From: CAXBPY01 sp003455275
GTDB lineage: Bacteria; Bacteroidota; Bacteroidia; Chitinophagales; UBA10324
Direction: 5' to 3'
NCBI GenBank assembly: GCA_963977675.1
Contig: CAXBPY010000006.1
Span: 1-64,000 of the forward strand
Length of the DNA: 64,000 nucleotides
This document shows positions 1 through 8,010 of this stretch, piece after piece. Numbering within the stretch: position 1 is the first letter of the stretch; every line of letters starts with the position of its first letter. Below the pieces are notes generated by a model. The model did no database searches, was not told the DNA's origin, and saw only the letters and a list, made by a program, of their open reading frames with translations. The position numbers and the translations under genes were made by a program.

Positions 1-2333
1 AAAACTTGTCCGCCTCTGTAAACTTCGAACTCAATAATTTCTTTCAGTTGCTCAGGATCGAAGGGAATCAACTCCGTTTCAATCGGCTGGCGGTTGGGCG
101 GCGGCGTATTGATGATGCTAAGGTCGCGCGCACCCATGAGTGAGAATTGCAGTGTGCGCGGAATAGGAGTGGCAGTGAGTGTGAGCGTATCCACATTCGC
201 TTTGAACTCGCGCAGTTTTTCTTTCGTGGTGACTCCGAATTTTTGTTCTTCATCAATAATGAGCAAGCCGAGATTTTTAAACTTCACATTTTTTCCGGTG
301 ATGCCGTGCGTGCCAATGAGAATATCAATTTTTCCTTCCGAAAGTTTTTGAAGCGTTTCCTTTTGCTGTGCAGAAGATTTGAAACGATTGATGTAATCCA
401 CCGTGACCGGAAATTCTTTCAAACGCTCACTGAAAGTTTTGAAATGTTGCAGCGCAAGAATTGTAGTGGGCACGAGCACCGCGACTTGTTTTCCATCCGT
501 CACTGCTTTGAATGCAGCACGGATTGCAATTTCAGTTTTACCAAAACCCACATCGCCGCAAACCAATCTGTCCATTGGTGCAGCGCTTTGCATATCGCGC
601 TTCACATCAGCAGTTGCTTTCACCTGGTCGGGTGTGTCTTCGTAAATGAAACTTGCTTCGAGTTCATTCTGCAAATAATTGTCAGGCGCAAATGCATAAC
701 CGCCGCTCGCTTTTCGTTTCGCATAAAGTGTAATCAACTCTTTCGCAATGTCCTTGACTTTCGATTTTGTTTTTCGCTTCAGCGCTTCCCACGCATCGCT
801 GCCGAGTTTGTTCACGCGCGGCGGAGTTCCTTCCTTGCCCACAAACTTCGAAATCTTGTGCAGCGAGTGAATGCTCACATAAAGCAAATCGCCGTCGCGG
901 TAAATGATGCGCACCGCTTCCTGCACTTGTCCGTTCACATCAATTTTTTCCAGGCCGCTGTAAGTGCCCACGCCGTGGTCAATGTGCGTGACGAAATCTC
1001 CGGGCTTCAACTCACGCAGCAACTTCAGTGAAATCGCTTTGCTCGAACTGAATCCTTGCTTCATTTGGTAACGATGAAACCGTTCGAACACCTGATGGTC
1101 AGTATAGCAAGCAAGTTTCAGTTCGTGGTCAATGAATCCTTCGTGAATGGAAGTGTAAATGGGAATGAACGGAACATCGGCTTTCAAATCATGAAAGATG
1201 TGCTCGAAGCGCTCCACTTGTTTTGTGTTGTCACTCCACAAAAGCAACTGATAATTTTTTTCATGCTGCTCCTTCCATGTTTTTATCAGCAGGTTAAAAT
1301 TTTTGTTGAAGGAAGGTTGAGGGTTCAGTTCGAAAGAAATTTCTTCATCCGGCTGAAAGCGCGTTCGCTTTCCGAATTCAATGCGCGAAAACTTTTTTAC
1401 ATCTTCCAAAAACGCTTCAGCATTTTCAAAACTTTCCTCAGGAGAATTTTTCAGATAAGAATTTTCTTCGTCTTCATCCACTCCGAGTTTTTGTAATTGT
1501 TCGAGTAAATCAGAAGCGAAGTCCCAGCACTCTTTCAGTTTATCGTGAACGAACTGCGCATCCTTAATCCAGATAATAGTTTCAGAAGAAATGAAATCGA
1601 AGAGTGAAGTTTTTTCTTCGGAAGAAAATTGTGTTTGCACATTGGGCACAATCGTCACCTGCGAAATTTTCCGCTCCGATAATTGCGACACCGGGTCGAA
1701 CAGGCGAATGCTTTCCACTTCATTTCCGAACAACTCGAAACGATACGGCAAATCATTTCCGAAACTGAACACATCCACAATGCCTCCGCGAATGCTGAAC
1801 TGCCCCGGCTCATAAACAAACTCGGTTCGCTCGAAACCATAATTCACCAGCACCTCGGTTACGAAATCAATATTCAGTTTTTCATTGATGCGAATGAGCA
1901 GTGTGCTTTTCTTCAGCGCGCTTGTGTTCACCACCTTTTCAAACAGCGCTTCAGGATAAGTGACAATGATTTCATTCTTCACCGGACTGTTGAGCACGCG
2001 GTTCAGTGTTTCGGTGCGAAGCTGAATGTTGTGTGAGTTCAACTCCTGCAGGCGCGCGGGCTTCTTAAATGAATCAGGAAAGAAATGAATTTCCTTCTTC
2101 TCAACTAAGTTCTGCAAATCATTTTGAAAGTATGCCGCCTCTTCCTTATCGCTGAGAATAAACAGTTGCGGTTTGTTGGTGAGTTTGAAAACACTCGCTG
2201 CAATAAAGGCATGACTTGAGCCCACCAATCCCTTCAGATGCACCGTTGCGCGCTCCGTGGTTTTTAGTTTTCCGGCAATACGCCGAACCTTTTCGCTCTC
2301 TTCATAAGCATTCAGAACTGAATGCAGATTCAT
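1..2333 (-). CDS. mfd: Transcription-repair coupling factor Mfd (partial, C-terminal part outside window)
   Basis: Mfd is the ATP-dependent translocase that removes stalled RNA polymerase from lesions and recruits UvrA. About 777 residues are visible, starting from the ATG at 2331-2333; the family is usually near 1150 residues, so the end of the helicase module and the C-terminal domain lie outside. The N-terminal UvrB-like region comes first. An RNA-polymerase-interacting (CarD-like) segment containing FVTHIDHGVGTYSG follows near residue 445. Walker A CGDVGFGKTE is near 593, the DEEQKFGV box near 693, and TATPIPRT near 718. The visible part ends in the conserved RGGQVF stretch. A -7-like TATTATTG ends 7 bases before the ATG, so the mRNA may have almost no leader. 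No damage to the gene is seen. Confidence 0.96.
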   Translation of the reverse strand, partial: MNLHSVLNAYEESEKVRRIAGKLKTTERATVHLKGLVGSSHAFIAASVFKLTNKPQLFILSDKEEAAYFQNDLQNLVEKKEIHFFPDSFKKPARLQELNSHNIQLRTETLNRVLNSPVKNEIIVTYPEALFEKVVNTSALKKSTLLIRINEKLNIDFVTEVLVNYGFERTEFVYEPGQFSIRGGIVDVFSFGNDLPYRFELFGNEVESIRLFDPVSQLSERKISQVTIVPNVQTQFSSEEKTSLFDFISSETIIWIKDAQFVHDKLKECWDFASDLLEQLQKLGVDEDEENSYLKNSPEESFENAEAFLEDVKKFSRIEFGKRTRFQPDEEISFELNPQPSFNKNFNLLIKTWKEQHEKNYQLLLWSDNTKQVERFEHIFHDLKADVPFIPIYTSIHEGFIDHELKLACYTDHQVFERFHRYQMKQGFSSSKAISLKLLRELKPGDFVTHIDHGVGTYSGLEKIDVNGQVQEAVRIIYRDGDLLYVSIHSLHKISKFVGKEGTPPRVNKLGSDAWEALKRKTKSKVKDIAKELITLYAKRKASGGYAFAPDNYLQNELEASFIYEDTPDQVKATADVKRDMQSAAPMDRLVCGDVGFGKTEIAIRAAFKAVTDGKQVAVLVPTTILALQHFKTFSERLKEFPVTVDYINRFKSSAQQKETLQKLSEGKIDILIGTHGITGKNVKFKNLGLLIIDEEQKFGVTTKEKLREFKANVDTLTLTATPIPRTLQFSLMGARDLSIINTPPPNRQPIETELIPFDPEQLKEIIEFEVYRGGQV

Positions 2334-2340
2334 CACGGGG

Positions 2341-2348
2341 CAATAATA
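2341..2348 (-). promoter_or_regulatory. Candidate -7 box of mfd
   Basis: On the minus strand the sequence TATTATTGCCCC precedes the mfd ATG. It matches the Bacteroidota -7 consensus TAnnTTTG at 7 of 8 positions. The same TATTATTG followed by a GC-rich stretch occurs just before ileS. I see no clear -33 TTTG at the standard distance, so this rests on the -7 box alone. Confidence 0.35.
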
Positions 2349-2411
2349 GTTTATTGTGAAAGAGACGCTTCAATTTTTGAATTCAGGAATTTCATTCTCG
2401 CAAACAAGAGG

Positions 2412-2438
2412 CTTTCCATGTTTTCAAAATCTGGAAAG
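2412..2438. repeat. 27-base imperfect palindrome between the TPM gene and mfd
   Basis: The arms CTTTCCA and TGGAAAG enclose TTTT/AAAA around a central C, with one 2x2 internal mismatch. It lies just after the stop of the TPM lipoprotein gene and before mfd on the same strand. It could end the upstream transcript, but no long T-run follows it on the minus strand, so terminator activity is uncertain. Confidence 0.4.
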
Positions 2439-2487
2439 TCCAAATACCCAGATGTAGTTTTTCTCGTAAGGATATGTGAGGAGTAAT

Positions 2488-3087
2488 TCAATACTGTTCC
2501 AGCACACGAATTATTTCCTGCACCCCGGCAATCAATCCCGGTCCATAGTTCATGGACTGAAACAGCGGAAGCATTTTTTCATTTACAATCTTCTCACACA
2601 GATCATCGGGAAGCTTTTCTTCCATTCCTAATCCGGTAAGCACACGCACTTGCCGCATCTGTTTGCTGAAGAGAATCAACACCCCATTGTTTTTTTCTTT
2701 CAATCCGATGCCCCACTCATTAGCAAGATCGACTGCATAATCGTTTATCGAATTGTAAGAGCCATAGTTAGAAACTGTCACTACGGCAATCTGGTTTCCT
2801 TTCTTCTTTTTATGCGCTTCAATCAAATTAATAAGAGTTGATTTCGATTGATTATCTAATATGTTTTCAAAATCATTCACCCATCCGGTTGGCTTTGGAA
2901 ATTTATGTGAAGCAGTGTCTTCGTTATTAAATGTTTCCGGATTTTTTATTACGACTGGAGAATCCTCGCTTAAAGAAATTGAATTTGAATAATGAGATGA
3001 AGAATTTTTTTGATTCTGATTGCAGGAAATAAAAGTTACAAATGAAATGAGAAGGAGGACTGCAGAAGGGGATATAATGATTTTCAA
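2488..3087 (-). CDS. TPM-domain lipoprotein
   Basis: This 199-residue protein starts with a hydrophobic stretch followed by FISCNQN near residue 22. That resembles a lipobox, though Ile-Ser before Cys is not the strictest form. The mature part matches the TPM domain (PF04536, formerly DUF477) with the usual IAVVTVSNYG, WGIGLKEKNNGVLILFS and VRVLTGLGME elements. TPM proteins in other bacteria and chloroplasts are linked to photosystem repair, phosphatase-like activity or cell-envelope roles, and their function here is unknown. A low-complexity Ser/Asn linker (residues about 24-65) separates the lipid anchor from the domain, so it is probably held at the periplasmic face. It is followed by a palindrome and then mfd. 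Confidence 0.8.
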   Translation of the reverse strand: MKIIISPSAVLLLISFVTFISCNQNQKNSSSHYSNSISLSEDSPVVIKNPETFNNEDTASHKFPKPTGWVNDFENILDNQSKSTLINLIEAHKKKKGNQIAVVTVSNYGSYNSINDYAVDLANEWGIGLKEKNNGVLILFSKQMRQVRVLTGLGMEEKLPDDLCEKIVNEKMLPLFQSMNYGPGLIAGVQEIIRVLEQY

Positions 3088-3112
3088 ATTGACTAAGGTT
3101 TGAATTGTTATC

Positions 3113-4783
3113 TTATTTCGTAATTCTTTCCCACACTAAGATAAATTGATTTCCCTTTATCTGATAAGTTGCCGCCTGATTTCCTTCTACATAATTGGTA
3201 ACATCACCCGGAGAGTATTGATCGGCTACATAAACCACTTTGTAATTCGCCGGCATGTAGCTCTGCGTCCATTTAAAAAATGTTGCTTCGCCATCGGGCG
3301 CCATCATCCATGAGAGCGGATGATTTACGAAGATGAAGTAGCGGGGTTTTTTTGCTTCCACATCTTTTATCGCTTCTTCCTGCCACTGCTTTGCGTAAGG
3401 AGATTTGATATTGAGAAACCCAATGAAGTTGTGCCGCGAAACCCCCATAGTGTGCGTGTAGAGATATAGTTCCGGCTCAGAACCGGCAATGAAAATGTTG
3501 TCGCCCTGCTTCATGTTTTTATTCAGAAAATCTCCAACAATTTTTGCTTCTGGAAATGGATTGCTGCCATAAACGCCGTGAAGTATTTTATCAAAGTTGG
3601 GGGATAGATAGTAATCACTTTTTCCGACAACAACAGAAACGGGAATAATGAAAAACAAAAGGGCGATAGCATTTCTCAATGCAGAATTTTTTCCGACGAC
3701 TTGAAAAATAAATTGGTAAGCAAAAGCTATGGCGATTGCAATTCCGGGTGCAAACAAAATCCAGTAGTGACTCATGAATCGGAATCCCGGAACGATGGTG
3801 AGGAAGGACAGAATAAAAAATGAATAGAAAATTATTTTTTCTTCTTTAGAAATTTTCAGAAGCCAACCAATTGCTAAGCCAATTCCGGCAAGCACAAAGA
3901 ACAATGGTTGTTGACTTATGATGTCGCCACTGAATCGTTTTAATAAATTCATTCCGGCGCTGAAGGATTGATTACTCAAATAATATTTTCCGGGAAACTC
4001 TACAAACCAAAAAAGCGCATCCTTTATCACGCCTAACATTTGTAACCAGATAAATACACAGGCAACGGATATTATTCCGCCTGCGCCAAAACAGAGCATG
4101 CGAACTATAGATTGCTTATGGTTTCTTTCCTTCCACCAATCGAACAATAACCATATTCCTGCAAATAGGCAATAAAAGATTCCTGCCTGTTTTATCATCA
4201 CAGAAAATCCGAGAAGTATTCCGCCTCCCAGGAGAAGAAATAAGTTGTTTTTCATTCTTCCGAGTGAAAACAAGTACAACCCCGCCATTACAAAGAGCAA
4301 CACTAAAAATTCAGCCTGGATGGTAAACCCAGACATGTTCAGATTCATCAGCAGCAGACCGTAAACCGGAAGAAGCGCCATTGCACTTTTTTTTCCAATG
4401 AAATTTCGGAAGAAGAGATAAGAGAAAACAAGAATAAGCGCATACACATAACAGAAACCGGATTGCAAACTCACAGCATCGTAACCAAAAATTTTCACCA
4501 GCAAACCATACACAATGAAAAGCCCAGGCGGTTTCATCTCATAAAAATCTACATAAGGTTTTGCGCCGCTGATGAGCCAATTACCGAGCATGGAGTATGA
4601 ACCTTCGTCGCGCTCCATGCCAATGCCGATAAAATTTCTTCTGATAAAAAACAGCGCAAGGATTGTGACGCCAACGATTGCAGATTCTGCCCACGGATAT
4701 TTTTCTGTTAGTGGAACAGAAGGAGTTTTTGATTTTGAAGGCGAGTGCTTCTGCGGCGCGTTTTGTTTTTGCTTCTTGCTCAT
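3113..4783 (-). CDS. GT-C fold membrane glycosyltransferase (ArnT/PMT-like)
   Basis: A 556-residue integral membrane protein. A Lys/Pro-rich cytoplasmic N terminus (about 30 residues) is followed by a first membrane helix and then ERDEGSY at residues 57-63. This acidic motif in the first periplasmic loop is the metal/donor site typical of polyprenyl-phosphate-sugar transferases (GT39/GT83, PF13231 type). About ten further hydrophobic helices run to residue 390, followed by a soluble C-terminal domain of some 160 residues. It would transfer a sugar from a lipid carrier to a protein or glycan outside the membrane. The substrate cannot be told from the sequence. It stands alone between the TPM gene and a divergently transcribed sigma-54 activator. 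Confidence 0.8.
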   Translation of the reverse strand: MSKKQKQNAPQKHSPSKSKTPSVPLTEKYPWAESAIVGVTILALFFIRRNFIGIGMERDEGSYSMLGNWLISGAKPYVDFYEMKPPGLFIVYGLLVKIFGYDAVSLQSGFCYVYALILVFSYLFFRNFIGKKSAMALLPVYGLLLMNLNMSGFTIQAEFLVLLFVMAGLYLFSLGRMKNNLFLLLGGGILLGFSVMIKQAGIFYCLFAGIWLLFDWWKERNHKQSIVRMLCFGAGGIISVACVFIWLQMLGVIKDALFWFVEFPGKYYLSNQSFSAGMNLLKRFSGDIISQQPLFFVLAGIGLAIGWLLKISKEEKIIFYSFFILSFLTIVPGFRFMSHYWILFAPGIAIAIAFAYQFIFQVVGKNSALRNAIALLFFIIPVSVVVGKSDYYLSPNFDKILHGVYGSNPFPEAKIVGDFLNKNMKQGDNIFIAGSEPELYLYTHTMGVSRHNFIGFLNIKSPYAKQWQEEAIKDVEAKKPRYFIFVNHPLSWMMAPDGEATFFKWTQSYMPANYKVVYVADQYSPGDVTNYVEGNQAATYQIKGNQFILVWERITK

Positions 4784-4995
4784 GAATTGAAAACTGTGTG
4801 AGCAAAGTAGTGAAACAATAAAATGGAATTGAAAATTTTTAGCAGATAGAATTCATTTCAATGATGATAAATAACGACAATTCAGCCAACCGTTCATACA
4901 ATAGTTAAATTATTTCGCTTATTGATGTGAATTTCTTGAAACAAAAAAACTTTCCATCCATAAAAAGGAAAACTATTAAAAAACACTAAATCCTA

Positions 4996-6252
4996 ATGAT
5001 AAATCTTTTCTCGTCAGGAAATAATAATCCCGCACCCAAATCAGAGTCAGTTATTACACCCACGGAAGAGCAGGATAACTCCATAAAAATATTTGTGGTC
5101 GAAGACAATGACCTCTATGCCCAGCTTATTGTGAATGAACTTTCAGTAAACGAACAATTGGAAGTAACCATTTATCCAACCGCTGATGCGTTGATGAAGG
5201 ACTTGTACAAGAATCCAAGCATCGTTACGATTGACTACAACCTTCCTGATAAGACAGGAATTGAAGTGATGAAGGAAATTCAATCTTACAATCCGGAGAT
5301 TGAGTGCGTGATTCTTTCGGGTCAGGATAAAGTGGAAGTAGTGATTGAATGTTTCAAGCAAGGCGCAGCGAGTTACATTATGAAAAATGATTCTGCATTT
5401 GCAGAAGTTGGTGAGGCGGTGAGCAAAGTGGTGAAGAAGATTAATGAGAAGCGCCAGGTTTCTAAACTTCAGGACCAAATCATTGACAGAAATAAATACA
5501 ACAAAATAATTGGTGAGAGCGGAGCGATTTTGAAAGTGCTTCGCCTGATTCAGAAGGTAGAAAAGACAAACATGCTCGTGCTCGTTACCGGCGAATCAGG
5601 AACCGGAAAAGAAGTTATCTCTTCTGCGATTCACTATAACAGTAACCGCGCACGCAAACCTTATGTGGCGGTTAATATGGCTGCAATTCCTGCTGACCTG
5701 ATGGAAAGCGAATTGTTTGGTCATGAGAAAGGCGCGTTTACAGGAGCTGACAGCAAGCGAATCGGAAAGTTTGAAGAAGCAAACGAAGGAACAATTTTCC
5801 TCGATGAAATCGGTGAGATGGATATGAATCTCCAGACAAAACTATTGCGCGTTTTACAGGAAAGTAAAATCACCCGCCTCGGAAGTAATAAAGAAACTCA
5901 GCTGAATGTGCGCGTGATTGCTGCAACAAATAAAAATCTTGCACAGCGAGTGAAGGGCGGAAAGATGCGCGAGGACTTGTATTACAGATTACAAGGATTC
6001 CTGATTCACCTTCCACCCCTTCGCGAGCGCGGCGATGACATCATCATTCTTGCAAAACATTTCTTAAAAGATTTCTGCGAGCGCAACGGAATGGCTCAAA
6101 AGAATTTTACTCCTGATGCTTACAAAGCCATGCAGCGCCACCCTTGGAGCGGAAATGTGCGCGAGCTGAAAGCATTGGTTGAGCGCGCTGCCATCATCTG
6201 CGACTCCAACAACATCTCAAGCGACGATATGATTTTCTCGCAAGACATTTAA
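4996..6252 (+). CDS. Sigma-54-dependent response regulator lacking a DNA-binding domain
   Basis: This is an NtrC-family protein of 418 residues. A receiver domain (about 30-150) has the acidic pair E36/D37, phospho-acceptor D80 and K130. An AAA+ sigma-54 activator domain (about 168-400) has Walker A GESGTGKE at 199-206, GAFTGA at 246-251, Walker B GTIFLDE near 265, and the NVREL box near the end. The protein stops about 25 residues after NVREL, where an NtrC would have its Fis-type helix-turn-helix. No such domain is encoded in the following bases, and a terminator comes next. It should therefore act on RpoN from solution or through a partner, as described for FlgR of Helicobacter. No sensor kinase gene is adjacent. 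Confidence 0.93.
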   Translation: MINLFSSGNNNPAPKSESVITPTEEQDNSIKIFVVEDNDLYAQLIVNELSVNEQLEVTIYPTADALMKDLYKNPSIVTIDYNLPDKTGIEVMKEIQSYNPEIECVILSGQDKVEVVIECFKQGAASYIMKNDSAFAEVGEAVSKVVKKINEKRQVSKLQDQIIDRNKYNKIIGESGAILKVLRLIQKVEKTNMLVLVTGESGTGKEVISSAIHYNSNRARKPYVAVNMAAIPADLMESELFGHEKGAFTGADSKRIGKFEEANEGTIFLDEIGEMDMNLQTKLLRVLQESKITRLGSNKETQLNVRVIAATNKNLAQRVKGGKMREDLYYRLQGFLIHLPPLRERGDDIIILAKHFLKDFCERNGMAQKNFTPDAYKAMQRHPWSGNVRELKALVERAAIICDSNNISSDDMIFSQDI

Positions 6253-6278
6253 ACGATACTTACTCACTCAGGTTGAAG

Positions 6279-6304
6279 AGCCGCTTTCAGAATTGAGAGC
6301 GGCT
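6279..6304 (+). terminator. Rho-independent terminator after the sigma-54 activator gene
   Basis: Seven-base arms AGCCGCT and AGCGGCT, with a further CAgaaTTG pairing in the loop, are followed by TTTCTGTTTTT. It lies 27 bases after the stop codon. Confidence 0.8.
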
Positions 6305-6395
6305 TTTCTGTTTTTGAATTCAGGGTTGACAACTTTCAGGAAGTTGTCAGCACTAGTTTTAGCAGGCAATTATGTTTGCAAAAATTTTTTTCAAT

Positions 6396-6851
6396 ATGAG
6401 TTTAGAAAGCACAATCATGGGAGAAATGAAGCAGGCGATGCTCACGAAGAACGAAGGCGCACTGCGTGGAATACGCGCCATAAAGGCGGCAATACTTCTT
6501 GCGAAAACTGAAAAAGGAGCGAGCGAAAACCTGACGGAAGAAACTGAAATAAAAATTTTGCAAAAGCTCGCGAAGCAGCGCAAAGAATCAATCGAGATTT
6601 TTCAGAAAGAAAATCGTGATGACCTTGTGAAGAAGGAACAGGAAGAATTAGATGTAATAGAAAAATTTCTTCCGAAACAAATGGGCGCAGATGAGTTGCG
6701 TGAATTGCTGAAAGGAATTATTGCGCAAGTCGGCGCAACCACTCCGCAGGATATGGGCAAAGTGATGGGCGCTGCTACGAAAGCACTTGCCGGAAAAGCC
6801 GACGGAAAAACTGTGAGCGAAATGGTGAAACAACTTCTCGCCGGAAACTAA
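6396..6851 (+). CDS. GatB/YqeY domain protein
   Basis: A 151-residue protein of the YqeY family (PF09424), related to the tail domain of the GatB amidotransferase subunit. It may bind tRNA, but its role is unproven. The start is placed at the ATG beginning MSLESTIMGEMKQAM because family members start this way; another ATG 24 bases upstream adds eight atypical residues (MFAKIFFN). Family features include the RGIRAIKAAILLAKTEKG stretch and the C-terminal GKADGKTVSEMVKQLL. The cvpA-like and trpG/pabA-like genes follow on the same strand, so the three may form one transcript. Confidence 0.88.
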   Translation: MSLESTIMGEMKQAMLTKNEGALRGIRAIKAAILLAKTEKGASENLTEETEIKILQKLAKQRKESIEIFQKENRDDLVKKEQEELDVIEKFLPKQMGADELRELLKGIIAQVGATTPQDMGKVMGAATKALAGKADGKTVSEMVKQLLAGN

Positions 6852-6857
6852 TTTTAT

Positions 6858-6894
6858 TTCCCAACCACTAACCACGAGCTACCAACCACGAACT
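6858..6894. repeat. Word-like repeat (CCAACCACTAACCACGA type) before the CvpA gene
   Basis: The gap consists of degenerate tandem copies of a short phrase, roughly AACCACGAGCTACC repeated as AACCACGAACTC, ending two bases before the next ATG. A related sequence, partly in the opposite orientation, lies at 61677-61728. Confidence 0.5.
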
Positions 6895-6895
6895 C

Positions 6896-7438
6896 ATGCT
6901 CATAGATATTTTTCTTCTCCTCTTTCTTGCTTATGGATTCTGGCGCGGATTCACGCGCGGATTAATTGTTTCAATTTTCAGTGTCCTGGCATGGTTTATT
7001 GGTTTGCTGGCTGCGCTAAAATTTTCTTCTTCGGGCGCAATTTGGATGAGGCAGCATTGGGGAATGAAATCAGATTATACCCCGCTGATTAGTTTTTTTA
7101 TAATCATGATTTTAGTTGGCTTGATTGTTTTCTTCATGGGAAAAGCATTGGAAAAAATTGTACAGGTGGCGCAACTTGGCTGGGTGAATAAATCACTCGG
7201 CGCGATTCTGAAGGTCAGCATTTTTTTCCTCATCTACTGCACACTACTCTGGATTATGGATAGAGCAGGAATGATTTCTCCTGAGACAAAAGCGCAAAGC
7301 AAGACATTCGGGTTAATTGAAAATGTAGCTCCGAATTTTTTTGATTTCCTTGGAAAACAAATTCCGGTTTGTAAAGGATTACTTCAGGACATCAGCGCTT
7401 ACTACAATCAAATCCGCTTTCCCGAAATTTTTCGTTGA
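6896..7438 (+). CDS. CvpA family membrane protein
   Basis: A 180-residue protein with four hydrophobic segments (about 1-20, 24-45, 62-85 and 100-120) and the opening LIDIFLLLFLAYGFWRGFTRG typical of CvpA (PF02674). CvpA was named for colicin V production in E. coli and is now linked to envelope stress tolerance; the molecular function is unknown. Its stop codon touches the GTG start of the downstream amidotransferase gene (TGAGTG), which implies translational coupling. Confidence 0.88.
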   Translation: MLIDIFLLLFLAYGFWRGFTRGLIVSIFSVLAWFIGLLAALKFSSSGAIWMRQHWGMKSDYTPLISFFIIMILVGLIVFFMGKALEKIVQVAQLGWVNKSLGAILKVSIFFLIYCTLLWIMDRAGMISPETKAQSKTFGLIENVAPNFFDFLGKQIPVCKGLLQDISAYYNQIRFPEIFR

Positions 7439-8008
7439 GTGATACTGCTACTCGACAACTACGATTCATTTACATTCAACTTGCAGCATTGTTTGCTGCA
7501 GCTTAATGCTGAGTGTCTAGTGAAACGAAATGATGAGTGTTCGGCCGGGGAAATTCTGGAAATGAATCTAGAAGCAATAGTGCTTTCTCCTGGACCCGGC
7601 AGGCCTGTAGGCGCTGGAGTTATGGATGAACTCATAGCAAAATCATTTGATAAAATTCCGATACTTGGCATTTGCCTCGGTCATCAGGCCATAGGAGAAT
7701 TTTTCGGTGCGCAATTAGTTCATGCAAAAAATATTATGCATGGAAAAACTTCGGAATTGATTTTCGAAAATCATTTTCTGTTTCAGAATATTCAGCAACC
7801 ATTTGAAGTGATGCGTTATCACTCTCTCATTCTCGAAGGCATAGAAAAAACTACTTTGAAAATTATTGCACGCACAAAGGAGAATGAACCGATGGCAATC
7901 ATTCATCCGGAGAAAAAAATTTTCGGGGTTCAGTTTCATCCGGAAAGCATTCTCACGCCTCAGGGAATGCAGTTAATAAAGAATTGGTGGAAGTGGATTA
8001 AAGAATAA
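7439..8008 (+). CDS. Aminodeoxychorismate/anthranilate synthase glutamine amidotransferase component
   Basis: A 189-residue class I glutamine amidotransferase of the TrpG/PabA type. It supplies ammonia from glutamine to a chorismate-using partner (TrpE or PabB). The N terminus ILLLDNYDSFTFNL is characteristic, SPGPGRP forms the oxyanion region near residue 53, the catalytic Cys is in GICLGHQA near 79, and the His/Glu pair is in FHPES near 168. The start is GTG, directly after the TGA of the CvpA gene. No trpE or pabB is nearby, so it cannot be assigned to tryptophan or to folate; a dual-use subunit is common. It ends two bases from the stop of a convergent gene. Confidence 0.92.
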   Translation: MILLLDNYDSFTFNLQHCLLQLNAECLVKRNDECSAGEILEMNLEAIVLSPGPGRPVGAGVMDELIAKSFDKIPILGICLGHQAIGEFFGAQLVHAKNIMHGKTSELIFENHFLFQNIQQPFEVMRYHSLILEGIEKTTLKIIARTKENEPMAIIHPEKKIFGVQFHPESILTPQGMQLIKNWWKWIKE

Positions 8009-8010
8009 AC

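Noticed and set aside
147..1031. Long open frame on the plus strand (294 codons)
   Set aside because: It is antisense to the well-supported mfd gene; its translation is Phe/Arg/His-rich with no family likeness.
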